Source: Rugamonas brunnea
GTDB lineage: Bacteria > Pseudomonadota > Gammaproteobacteria > Burkholderiales > Burkholderiaceae_D
Length of the DNA: 64,000 bases
NCBI RefSeq assembly: GCF_014042345.1
Contig: NZ_JACEZT010000019.1
Span: forward strand, 1 to 64,000
Reading direction: 5' to 3'
Shown here: in pieces, positions 29,201 to 34,600 of the stretch
How positions within the stretch are numbered: the stretch's first letter is position 1
Layout: the number at the start of each line of letters is the position of its first letter
Translations under genes and position numbers: made by a program
The notes under the pieces: generated by a model
Told to the model about the DNA's origin: nothing
The model's input: the letters and a program-made list of their open reading frames with translations, nothing else
Databases searched by the model: none

Positions 29201-30103
29201 GCCGGTGGCCAGCGCGGCCAGGTCCATCGTTTGCAGCGCGGCCAGCTGGTCCGAGCGCAGCGCCGCCAGTTGTTGCGACGATAGCGACTGGGCCTGGGCC
29301 GTGGTCAGCGCCGTGATCTGGTCCGAGGTCAATGCGCCGAACAGGGCGCTGCCCAGCGCGGCCAGCTGGCTGGTCTTGAGGCTGGCCAGGCTGGCCGTGG
29401 CCAGCGCGTCCAGTTGCGCCGACGACAAGGCCGCCACCTGGGCCGTCAGCAGGGCGCTGGCCTGGGCCGTGCCCAGCATGGCGATCTGGTCGCTGCCCAG
29501 GGCCGCGATCTGCTGGGTCAGCAGGGCCGTCAGTTGCTGGGTGCCGAGCGCGGCCACCTGGTCGCTGCGCAGGGCCGCCACGCTGGCCGTGGTGAGGGCG
29601 GCCAGTTGCTGGCTGCGCAGGGCCGCCACATCGGCCGATTGCAGGGCCGCCACCTGGTCGGAGCCGAGCGCGCGCGCCTGCGCCGTGCTCAGGCCGGCGA
29701 CCTGGGCCGTCTTCAGGGCGGCCAGGTCGGCCGTGCCCAACAGGGCCACCTGGGTCGTCGTCAGGGCGCCCAGCTGGGCCGTCGACATCGCGGCGAACTG
29801 GTCGCTGGTGAGGCCATACACCAGTTGCGCCGTCGTCAGCAGCGGCATTTGCTGCGTGGACAGGGCCTGAATCTGCTGGGTGCCGAAGCCGTAGGCCAGC
29901 TGCGTCGTGCTCAGCGCCTGCAAGTCCTGGCTGGGCAGGGCGCGGATCTGCTGGCTGCTGAAGACCGCCAGCTGGTCAGTCGTGAACGCCGTCATTTGCG
30001 TGGTCGACAGCACGCCCATGTCGGCCGTGGTCAACTGGACGATTTGACTGGTCAGCAGCTGAGCGATCTGGTCAGTGCTTAATTCTTGAACGAGCGACGA
30101 CAT
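17270..30103 (-). CDS. Giant octapeptide-repeat protein with C-terminal calcium-loop domain (putative secreted adhesin)
   Basis: A single 4277-residue reading frame. After about 8 residues the protein is an almost unbroken run of octapeptides of the form L-[STG]-[ST]-x-Q-[VIL]-x-A, roughly 500 by length, to about residue 3997. The last 280 residues form a different domain: LILDLSGDGV, then EF-hand-like loops DRNGDGQI and DSNGDGQI and a weaker DANSD, as in C-termini of RTX-type or type I-secreted surface proteins. There is no N-terminal signal peptide, consistent with a C-terminal secretion signal, but no type I exporter genes are in the window. AGGAG lies 10 bases before the ATG. Similar proteins are often labelled heme utilisation/adhesion proteins; that function is unproven. 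Confidence 0.9.
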   Translation of the reverse strand: MSSLVQELSTDQIAQLLTSQIVQLTTADMGVLSTTQMTAFTTDQLAVFSSQQIRALPSQDLQALSTTQLAYGFGTQQIQALSTQQMPLLTTAQLVYGLTSDQFAAMSTAQLGALTTTQVALLGTADLAALKTAQVAGLSTAQARALGSDQVAALQSADVAALRSQQLAALTTASVAALRSDQVAALGTQQLTALLTQQIAALGSDQIAMLGTAQASALLTAQVAALSSAQLDALATASLASLKTSQLAALGSALFGALTSDQITALTTAQAQSLSSQQLAALRSDQLAALQTMDLAALATGALAGLGTANVAALSTAQAAALGTAQLNALSSAQVAALGSDQIVALSSNQASNLGTRQLAALTTDQLAALETADWASLKTAQLAALSTAQLGAVTTAQLAALRSTQVPGLATVQWAALRSDQLAALSTATLRALQTQQMAALGSDAVAALQTAQVAALATQQLAALGTAQITALTSDQLVALGTAQAGALTTRQMAALTTDQLNAFETVDWAALKTSQLTALTTAQVGALGTALIAALGTAQAAALTTLQLRALSTDQLAALSSADYAALQSNQLLGLGTAAIAALSTSQVAALKTAQIALLGTDQVAVLNSDQIGVLSTAQAAALTTRQVASLGSDQVAALQTRDWAALATGQLLALNTAQLAAVTTAQVAALTTLQAASLSTLQMANLSSAQLAALPTATLAALRTVQVASLGTDNVAALSTAQLQALTTAQLSALGTAQVQALGTAQIVAMTTAQASNLATRQLAALTSDQLAALETADLAALRTAQVRALTTDEVALLSTAQVAALTTAQAAALTSAQLNALGSAQLLALNTSNLASLLTVQIAALDTASVAALTTAQIQALSTAQVAAFNSSQLQALTSAQIVALTTAQANSLLTAQVAALTSDQWAALETVDLASLKTSQLNALSTAQAALLSTAQVAALGTQQAAGLATRLLAALTTDQVAALTTADVAALGTAQWRGLNTDDIAALGTAQLRAMTTAQLSTLTTAQLQALTTAQLTALNSQQLSKLATVQIAALTSDQLAALDTGDVAALQSNQVAALTTDQAALLSTTQVAALNTLQTVALGTRLLGAFGSAQIAALTTAQAAALTTAQLAALNSDQLAALETADLVSLKTSQLNALGTAQAVLLSTAQLAALSTQQAAGLATRLLAALTTDQVAALTTADLAALSTLQLRGLSSDDIGALGTAQVQALTTAQLSSLNTAQFQALGTADIAALGTLQLSKLATAQMAALTSDQLAMFGTDDMAALQTAQLNALASAQVSLLSSAQLAALSTLQVSNLSTRQLAALTTDQMQALSTAELAALRSSQLRALSTSQLGALATSQLQALGTAQLAALGTDQLQGLGSDQIAALTTAQAAGLTTAQVAAFTSAQLAALETADLAALKTSQITALTTTEVSLLSTDQIAALTTAQSRALSTAQLVTLNAGQVAALTSADLAALSSTQLAALGTALLGMLSTAQLQAMTTAQIANLTTAQVAALSTDLIVALTTAQAASLTTAQMTALQTAQVAALETVDLAAMKTSQLNALASQQVAALGTGQIDALVTAQVSNLGTRQLAALTTDQVRALLTAELAVLRSSQLQALSTDQLAALQTAQLQSLATAQLSALGTAQLPAFGSDQIAALTTAQAANLTTAQVAALATAQLAAFSTDQLAALKTAQLNALGTAALASLATAQIAALSTLQASSLRTALVAALGTQQIQALTLADLDALKSAQLMVLSSDQLAALGSDQLQSMGTAQLAALTTAQVVSLGSGQIATLTTAQAAGLTTAQVAALGTAQVLALTTDDFAALRTAQIAALGSAATAALSTAQIVALTTLQAGALNTQQVQALTTDQLQALENSDLDALKTAQVAALATAQLAALSTGQIASMTTAQMAALTSTQLRGLRSDQLAALTTAQAANLTTAQMAALGTAQVVALNTDDVAALKTSQLAALGTDAIAALGTAQIVALTTLQASALGTQQVAALTTDQLRALENSDLDALKTTQVAALATTQLASLNSDQIASMTTAQVAAFTSAQLRGLRSDQIGALTTAQAANLTTAQVAALGTAQVVALSTDDVAALKTSQLTALGTDATAALGTAQIVALTTLQASALGTQQVAALTTAQLQAMESRDLDALKTAQVAALGTLQLQALSTDQFASLTTAQVAALATAQLRGVRSDQIAALTTAQAAGLTTLQVSTLATEQLAVLSTDDVAALKTAQLAALGTSQLVSLGTDQIVALTTLQAGALATAQVAALTTLQLQALETADLAALKTAQVAALGTAQLAALSTDQVQSLATLQIAALGTGQLPGLSTAQIAALTTAQAAALTTAQAVSLSTQQLLALTTDDLAALKTAQVAALATGQLAALGSDQIAALTTLQTGALSTTQLAALATAQVAALRTDQLATLKTAQLAALRTDQLDALSTDQLQSLTPAQMVAFGSSQLQALTTDQIVALTTAQAAALATAQVAALTTAQIAALDTDDLQALKTAQVAALSTTQLASLGTAQIAALATAQAAALTTDQIAALATAQLQALGTDDVAALRTAQLAALTTAQVSTLSTDQLQSVGTAQLAALGSAQIQALSTDQIVALTTNQVRSLATLQLAALASTQLTALETDDVQALATLQLATLSTLQLNELSSDQLASLTTLQVAALTATQVASLGSAQLQSLTTDELAALRTQQLAALGSQQLGQLTTDQLQSLTTSQIAALGTGQLPGLGTDQIVALTTDQVSSLGTLQLATLTSTQLAALETDDLQALRTAQVVALTTLQLAELTSDQLAALSTAQVAALSTLQVASLGSVQLQSLTTDELAALTATQIGALSTLQLGQLTTDQWQNLATVQVAALGTAQVAGLSTDDIVALTTAQARALGTAQLAALGSDQLAALQADDLQALTTAQITGLRSAQVAALATDQLNALATQQVAALTTAQVAALGTQQLQGLPTDDVAALGTAQVAALSTTQLGALGTDQLPALGSQQLNALSTLQLGALTTDQVAVLTTAQAASLATRQLAALRSDQLAALNTDDIASLASGQLNALSTLQLAALSTDQVAALTTAQAVSLATQQVAALGSDQLNALATADVAALLSTQLGALSTANVAALTTDWLAVLASGQLAGLGTAQIAALGSDQIGALLTQQLVGLSSVQLAAFSPAQIAALSTQDLNALRTSQVTALSTAQVAGLTTLQLNALATATLAALGTEQIALGLGTAQLSGLDTVQLAALTTAQVAALGSTQLTALTPDQIVALTTAQWRALASTQVNALTSDQVAAIETADLAALNTIQVATLATSQLQWLGSDQLNALTTAELAALSTDQLTALSTDQFSSLATSKLASLATAQVAALTTAQVAALTTAQASALKTAQLAALDTNQLAALGTDQLAALSTAALASLSTDQISAGLTTDQIVALTTAQAASLTTRQVVALGTQQIAALETLDLSSLQTRQIVALTSDQLAALGSDQLNALTSTELRALTTAQLLTGLSTAQVAALATASLAALSSTQLTYGLSTDDVAALATDQVAALTTAQIGALSTAQFATLGTDQIVALTTAQAAALATAQLTTLTLDQLAALETADLAALGSKQLAALTSDQFTALSTAQTASLGTAQLRGLTTAQAAAIQSAQLAVFSTDQLASLGTQQVAALNGATLATLATAALTALTTAQVAALTTSQIAALSLSQVPALTATQVPALGSAQLAALTADQMYVLGTDQVQALTTAQIGYLTTAQLAVLTAAQVGALSTLQVDAIKLSQITALGVDQLNALSTDQVANLTTAQVLTLTTAQVAVLLASQVAALTTAQVQSLKTSQVATFSVDQLNAFSTDQLTALSTSQVNALSATQVGYLTGDQVAALTTTQVASLKTSQLLGMSAGQVASFTSVQVPALSTAQLAALSTDQIAAIGVPQLDALTTLQISTLKTSQIVALTTAQIAGITSAQAAALSTAELASLSTQQIVALETADLAALSTDQIAAFSNTQVAAMSTDQTMALNPASSRYATPLILDLSGDGVSTLSVAAGVQFDIYGDGRTVHTGWVAASDGLLVMDRNGDGQITSGSELFGSATRLADGSQARDGYAALGQLDSNGDGQITSADVAWGQLQVWVDANSDAVTETGELHSLSSLGITAIATTATASGTQQYGNRLGLVSSFTRGDGSVHQAADVWFVANRQEGVQSPMSSQVGSLAHALTHYALTRDALAADTAQQASATPPASALAAGTSQQVAVLTAALSQFDAYGRPRAGTLLSAPARPDGMADPRAAQQGWLALPPK
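18113..30085 (-). repeat. Nested tandem repeat: 24-bp octad unit within a 408-bp (17-octad) super-repeat
   Basis: The coding repeat has a 24-base unit. Tracking the variant octad that carries an acidic or D-[LW] core (for example LETADLAA, FETVDWAA, LENSDLDA) shows it recurs every 17 octads. On the DNA, its marker starts at 23674, 24082 and 24490, exactly 408 bases apart; similar markers fall near 21397, 21805, 22213 and 22621. The same 17-octad spacing is seen in the first third of the protein. Units at 23.3-24.9 kb are the most alike, suggesting recent duplication. A few units are nine residues long (LAYGFGTQ type, near the N-terminus and around 19.55 and 19.87 kb). Confidence 0.9.
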
Positions 30104-30174
30104 AGTGGGGGTCTCCTAGCAGAAGGATATAGTAACGCCAATCGACTCGAAATTGAGAATAAGCAAGAAATTCC

Positions 30175-30192
30175 CATGCAAATCTTGGCATG
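30175..30192. promoter_or_regulatory. Imperfect palindrome in the divergent intergenic region
   Basis: CATGCAAATCTTGGCATG is an 18-base near-palindrome with one mismatched pair, in the 173-base gap between the giant gene (minus) and nudC (plus). It lies 72-89 bases upstream of the giant gene start, a plausible operator position. No regulator is identified. Confidence 0.3.
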
Positions 30193-30276
30193 AAAACAAG
30201 GACTTAGCGGCGCCGGATCAGCATGTTGGAAACACGGTAAGATGCACGCTATCGCATCCCGAGGAATCGCCGCCCC

Positions 30277-31098
30277 ATGCTGCACACGCCCGCCGCCTTC
30301 ACGCCCATGATCCATCCGCAAACCCATGCCGCGCCGCTGACTTTCCTGTGCCATCGCGGACAGTTGCTTTTGCGCAACGACAACTGGTCCTTACCGCCGT
30401 CCGCCGTGCTGGCCGCGCTGGACGTGGCGTCCGCACGCATCCATCCCGTGGGCGTGCTCGATGGCCAGTACTATCAAACCGCCTGGACCGACAGCGACGC
30501 CGTGCCGGGGCCGGAATACGGCTGGCACAGCCTGCGCGCCCTGTTCGGCGTGTGCGACGAGGGTTTCCTCGGCGTGGCCGGGCGCGCCGTGCAACTGGCC
30601 GAATGGGCCAGCACCCACCGCTATTGCGGCGCCTGCGCCACCCCCATGACGCACGTGGCCGGCGAGCGCTGCTACCAGTGCCCGGCGTGCGGCATGAGCG
30701 CCTACCCGCGCATCTCGCCGGCCATGATGGTGTTGATCCGCAAGGGCGAGCAGGTGCTGCTGGCCATGCACGCCAACGCGCCCTACAAGCGCTACACGGC
30801 GCTGGCCGGTTTCCTCGAGGCCGGCGAATCGATCGAGGAAGCCGTGCACCGCGAAGTGTTCGAGGAGGTCGGCTTGCGCGTGCATAACCTGCGCTACTTC
30901 GCCAGCCAGCCGTGGCCGTTCCCCCATTCGCTGATGGTGGCCTTCACGGCCGACTACCTGGACGGCGAGATCCGCGTCGACCCCAGCGAGATCGCCGACG
31001 CACGCTGGTTCGGCCCCGACGACGAATGGCCGGAGCTGCCCATCACTGTCTCGATCGCGGCCGCGCTGATCAACGCCCACCGCCCGCCCGGGCGCTAG
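30277..31098 (+). CDS. nudC: NAD+ diphosphatase / NAD-capped RNA hydrolase
   Basis: A 273-residue Nudix hydrolase that cleaves NAD(H) to NMN(H) and AMP and can remove NAD caps from RNA. The zinc ribbon has the CxxC pairs YCGAC and CPAC (about residues 120-143). The Nudix box runs from GFLEAGES through REVFEEVG (about 182-203), and the NudC-specific SQPWPFPHS follows. GAGGAA lies about 11 bases upstream of the ATG. A second in-frame ATG ten codons later is a possible alternative start. Stand-alone gene, divergent from the giant repeat gene. Confidence 0.93.
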   Translation: MLHTPAAFTPMIHPQTHAAPLTFLCHRGQLLLRNDNWSLPPSAVLAALDVASARIHPVGVLDGQYYQTAWTDSDAVPGPEYGWHSLRALFGVCDEGFLGVAGRAVQLAEWASTHRYCGACATPMTHVAGERCYQCPACGMSAYPRISPAMMVLIRKGEQVLLAMHANAPYKRYTALAGFLEAGESIEEAVHREVFEEVGLRVHNLRYFASQPWPFPHSLMVAFTADYLDGEIRVDPSEIADARWFGPDDEWPELPITVSIAAALINAHRPPGR

Positions 31099-31225
31099 CG
31101 GCGCGCGGTTGGCCTGCGGGCTGGCTGCAAGACTGGGCGCGGGGCCGGCCGCGGGGCTGACCGGTGGGCTGTCCGCATTTTCTGTATACTTGCGGCAATC
31201 GTTATTTTTATGGTCTCACTACATC

Positions 31226-31789
31226 ATGTCTAAAGAAGCTTTCACGGAACAAGACTGGCGCCGTCTGCTCAGCTCGCTGGGCGAGGACCCGGACCGTCCC
31301 GGCCTGGCCGAAACCCCGCATCGGGTGGCCAAGGCCTGGAAACACTGGACCTCGGGCTACGAGCAGGACCCGGTCGAGCTGCTGAAAGCGTTCGAGGACG
31401 GCGCCGAGCAGTACAACGAGCTGATCGTGGTGAAAAACATCCCCGTCTACAGCCACTGCGAGCACCACCTGGCGCCGTTCTTCGGCAAGGCCACGGTTGG
31501 TTACCTGCCCAATGGCAAGATCGTCGGCCTGTCCAAGCTGACCCGGCTGGTCGATTGTTTCGCCAAGCGCCTGCAAGTGCAGGAACGCATGACGATACAG
31601 ATCGCCAACGCCCTGATGGAAGTGCTGGAACCGAAGGCGGTGGGGGTGGTCGTCAAGTGCCGTCACATGTGCATGGAAAGCCGCGGCATCCGCACGCCGG
31701 GCGAAGAAACCATCACCTCGGCCATGCTGGGCGAATTGCAGCCCAACCTGGCGCTGCGCACGGAATTCCTGGCGCTGGCCCGCGACTAG
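31226..31789 (+). CDS. folE: GTP cyclohydrolase I
   Basis: A 187-residue GTP cyclohydrolase I, first enzyme of tetrahydrofolate and pterin biosynthesis. Zinc and active-site motifs are intact: SHCEHHLAPF, VGLSKL and CRHMCMESRG. The ATG at 31226 fits the family N-terminus; the in-frame extension to 31109 is rich in Gly/Ala and unlike the family. A TGTATACTT stretch about 40 bases upstream could be a -10 region. The gene faces the M28 peptidase gene, with a 70-base palindrome between them. Confidence 0.95.
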   Translation: MSKEAFTEQDWRRLLSSLGEDPDRPGLAETPHRVAKAWKHWTSGYEQDPVELLKAFEDGAEQYNELIVVKNIPVYSHCEHHLAPFFGKATVGYLPNGKIVGLSKLTRLVDCFAKRLQVQERMTIQIANALMEVLEPKAVGVVVKCRHMCMESRGIRTPGEETITSAMLGELQPNLALRTEFLALARD

Positions 31790-31804
31790 GACGACGCAAC
31801 GTCA

Positions 31805-31874
31805 AACCGGGGTCAGGTCATGCCATCACGCAACTTGCGCGCAAGTTGCGTGATGGCATGACCTGACCCCGGTT
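31805..31874. repeat. Perfect 70-bp palindrome between convergent genes (bidirectional terminator or REP/MITE-like element)
   Basis: Bases 31805-31839 are the exact reverse complement of 31840-31874 with no loop: 35 base pairs centred on TTGCGCGCAA. The outer arms carry GGGGTCAGGTC, resembling GGGGTCAG-type repetitive palindromes common in this bacterial group. It lies 16 bases after folE and 11 bases from the M28 peptidase stop, so both transcripts run into it. There is no U-tract. Confidence 0.85.
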
Positions 31875-31884
31875 CTTTGTGTGG

Positions 31885-33534
31885 CTATTTGCGCGCGGCC
31901 TTGAATTCGGCGTTGGGCTTCCATTGCGGCGCGGCGCTTGCTTGCGCCACCTGGTAGCCGACGTCGTACAGCAGGGCGATGTCCTGCACGGCGCCGCGCA
32001 GATCCCAGTCCGGTTCCACCACGTCGTGCACGGTGTGGTATTGGTTGGCCGTGTAGGCCTGGCGCTTGGCCAGCGCGGCCGCCGCGTTCGCGCCCGTGTA
32101 TTGCGCGCCGCCGCGCAGCAGCAAGGCGGGCACGCCGGCGCGCGCGAATTCCATCTGGTCGTTGCGGAAGTACATGCCCAGCTCGGGATTGATCTCGCCG
32201 TGCACGGTGCGGCCCTGCGCCTTGGCGGCGCTGACGACGACGTCTTCGGCGTCGCTGCGGCCCATGCCCACCAGTTCCACGTCGCGCGTGCGGCCCCACA
32301 GGTTGAGGCCGTCCACGTTCAGGTCGAGCAGCGTTTTGTTGAGCGGATACAGCGGATTGCGCGCGTAGTATTGCGCGCCCAGCAGGCCGCGTTCCTCGCC
32401 CGTGGTGAACAGGAACACGATGCTGCGCTTGGGCGCCACCGGCAGCGCCTTGTAGGCCTTGGCCACGGCCAGCAGGGCGGCCACGCCGGAGGCGTTGTCG
32501 CGCGCGCCGTGGAAGATCTGCTGCGTGCGCGGCCCCGGCAGCGTGCTGTCGATGCCGAAATGGTCCCAGTGCGCGCTGTAGAGCACCACTTCATTCTTGA
32601 GCGCCGGGTCCGAACCCGTGATCTTCGCCACCACGTTGTTCGACGCCACTTCGCGCCACGTGTTCTGCGCGCTCAGGCTCACTTTCACACCCAGCGGCAC
32701 GGGCTTGAAGTCGCGCGACAGGGCGCCGTGCTGCAACTGGTCGAAGTCCTGGCCGCCGGCCTTGCACATGGCGCGCGCCTGCTCCAGCGGCAGCCAGCCG
32801 GCCAGCGGCGGGAAGGCCGGATTGGGGCCCTTGGTCTTGATGGTGAACACTTCGCGCGCCAGGCTGCTGCGCGCCACCTCGTAGGGATAGCCGGCCGGCT
32901 TGGTGTCGTGCACGATCAGCACGGCGGCCGCGCCCAGCTTGGCGGCCATCTCGAACTTGTAGTTCCAGCGCCCGTACCAGGTGAGGGCCTTGCCGCCGAA
33001 CTGGCTGGCGTCGAGCTGTTTCGGATGCTTGGGGTCGGGCAGCGGCGGGTCGTTGATCAGCACCACCAGGGTCTTGCCGTGCAAGTCCACGCCCTTGTAG
33101 TCGTCCCACTGGTATTGCGGCGCCGTGATGCCGTAGCCGACGAACACCAGTTCCGAATCGGTCACGTTGACCTGCTTCTCGGTGCGCGCGCTCCAGGCCA
33201 CGAACTGGTCCGGGTAGGCCAGCTTGACGGGCGCGCCGGCGCCGGCCCGGTAGCTGAGCGTGGGGTGGGTGGAGATGCCCACCGTCGGCACGGCTTGCAG
33301 GTAGGTGCCGTCCGGGTTGCCCGGCTCCAGGCCCAGCTTCTTCAGTTGCTGTTGCAGGTAGTCGACGGTGGCGGTCTCGCCGGGGCTGCCCGGCGCGCGG
33401 CCTTCGAAGGCATCCGAGGCCAGCGTGGTGATCTGGGACAGCATGGCGTCGGTGTCGACTTTGAGCGGCGCGGCGGCGCTGGCGGCGGCGCACGCGCACA
33501 GCGTCAGCAGCGCCGCGGTGGGGTGGAATCTCAT
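31885..33534 (-). CDS. M28-family zinc metallopeptidase (aminopeptidase), exported
   Basis: A 549-residue exported peptidase. The first 23 residues from the ATG at 33534 form a signal peptide (hydrophobic core, then AAASAAA). A protease-associated domain insert (about 130-290) precedes the zinc-binding core: SAHWDHFG (His and Asp), GARDNASG (bridging Asp), TTGEERG (catalytic and binding Glu), LNVDG and QYHTVHD (last His). All ligands are present, so it should be active in the periplasm or outside the cell. No good ribosome binding site precedes the ATG. It starts 34 bases after a LysR gene on the same strand. Confidence 0.9.
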   Translation of the reverse strand: MRFHPTAALLTLCACAAASAAAPLKVDTDAMLSQITTLASDAFEGRAPGSPGETATVDYLQQQLKKLGLEPGNPDGTYLQAVPTVGISTHPTLSYRAGAGAPVKLAYPDQFVAWSARTEKQVNVTDSELVFVGYGITAPQYQWDDYKGVDLHGKTLVVLINDPPLPDPKHPKQLDASQFGGKALTWYGRWNYKFEMAAKLGAAAVLIVHDTKPAGYPYEVARSSLAREVFTIKTKGPNPAFPPLAGWLPLEQARAMCKAGGQDFDQLQHGALSRDFKPVPLGVKVSLSAQNTWREVASNNVVAKITGSDPALKNEVVLYSAHWDHFGIDSTLPGPRTQQIFHGARDNASGVAALLAVAKAYKALPVAPKRSIVFLFTTGEERGLLGAQYYARNPLYPLNKTLLDLNVDGLNLWGRTRDVELVGMGRSDAEDVVVSAAKAQGRTVHGEINPELGMYFRNDQMEFARAGVPALLLRGGAQYTGANAAAALAKRQAYTANQYHTVHDVVEPDWDLRGAVQDIALLYDVGYQVAQASAAPQWKPNAEFKAARK

Positions 33535-33568
33535 TGGGGGTAGAGGTTGGCGGAAAGAATGCCCTATT

Positions 33569-34474
33569 TTAACAAACAGAATGCTGCAATAGCACATCGG
33601 CCAGCCAGTCCACGAACACCCGCACCCGCGGCGACAGGTGGCGGTTGTGCGCGTACACGATGTTGAGCGGCAGCGGCGCCGGGCGGTAGGCCGGCAGCAC
33701 TTCCTCCAGCGCGCCGGAAGCGAGCAAGTCGAGCATGCCCAGCCGTGGCGACTGGATCAGGCCCAGGCCGGCCCGGCAGCTCTCCAGATAGGCTTCCGTG
33801 CCGCTGACCGACACCAGGCTGCGCATGGCCAGCGTGTGCCGCACGCCGTCGCCGTCCAGGTATTCCCAGTCCAGGTCGCGCCCGGTCTGGCTGGAGAAGA
33901 AGTTGACGGCCCAGTGCTGGCGCAGGTCGGCCAGCGTGCGCGGCCGGCCGTGGCGCGCCAGATAGGCGGGCGCGCCGACGTTGATCTGCTCCATGTCCGT
34001 CACCTTGCGCGCCACCAGCGTCGAGTCGCGCAGCACGCCGGCCCGCACGGCGCAATCGATGCCCTCGCCCACCAGGTCGGCGTAGCGGTCGCGCGAACCG
34101 AGTTTGACCTGGATCTCGGGGTAGCGCTGGAAAAAATCGGGCAGGGCCGGGATCACCACCTGGTGCGCGAGCCGCTCGGGCAAGTCCACCCGCAGGCTGC
34201 CGGCCGGCTGGCGGCCGTCGCCCAGGAACAGGCCGTTCAGGTCGTCCAGGTCGTTGAGCAGGGCGCTGCAGCGGTCCAGGTACAGCGCCCCTTCCACGGT
34301 CAGGCTGACCTTGCGCGTGGTGCGTTGCAGCAGGCGCACCCCCAGCTGCTGTTCGATCGCTTGCACGGCGTTGGTGACGGTGGGCTTGGGCAAGTCCAGC
34401 TGCTGAGCCGCCAGCGTGAAACTCTTGCTGTCGGCCACGGCCTTGAAGATGTGCATTGCTTTCAGCTGGTCCAT
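33569..34474 (-). CDS. LysR-family transcriptional regulator
   Basis: A 301-residue regulator with an N-terminal winged helix-turn-helix (about 1-60, including SFTLAAQQLDLPKPTVTNAV) and a LysR substrate-binding domain to the end. It belongs to the group resembling regulators of aldo/keto reductases and quinone-handling enzymes. It is divergent from the aldo/keto reductase gene with a 126-base AT-rich gap, the classic arrangement for LysR control of the divergent gene and of itself. The ATG at 34474 begins the HTH directly. The ligand is unknown. Confidence 0.92.
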   Translation of the reverse strand: MDQLKAMHIFKAVADSKSFTLAAQQLDLPKPTVTNAVQAIEQQLGVRLLQRTTRKVSLTVEGALYLDRCSALLNDLDDLNGLFLGDGRQPAGSLRVDLPERLAHQVVIPALPDFFQRYPEIQVKLGSRDRYADLVGEGIDCAVRAGVLRDSTLVARKVTDMEQINVGAPAYLARHGRPRTLADLRQHWAVNFFSSQTGRDLDWEYLDGDGVRHTLAMRSLVSVSGTEAYLESCRAGLGLIQSPRLGMLDLLASGALEEVLPAYRPAPLPLNIVYAHNRHLSPRVRVFVDWLADVLLQHSVC

Positions 34475-34600
34475 AATTGTTATGTTTTTCCGAATAAAGT
34501 AGTGTAATTTTCCGCATTTATTGCGTACTTCGATAATAGCATAATGACTCCATCGCGCGCCCCACCGGGCAAGGCGCCCCACACCGAACTGGAGAATCTC
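34475..34600. promoter_or_regulatory. Divergent AT-rich control region, LysR gene / aldo-keto reductase
   Basis: This gap is markedly AT-rich against its GC-rich flanks (about 34475-34545) and must carry both divergent promoters. Candidate -10-like elements include TATTAT on the minus strand and ATAATG on the plus strand near 34535-34545. No single LysR T-N11-A box stands out. Confidence 0.4.

Noticed and set aside
18113..30085. CRISPR array or satellite DNA
   Set aside because: The repeats are contiguous with no spacers, keep one reading frame and vary mainly at silent or conservative positions, as expected for a coding repeat.
17270..30103. Similarity of octads such as L-T-x-D-Q-V-x-A to the first helix of TAL-effector repeats
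   Set aside because: Only about six residues match, the unit is 8 rather than 33-35 residues and there is no variable di-residue position. Convergent helix capping is a simpler explanation.
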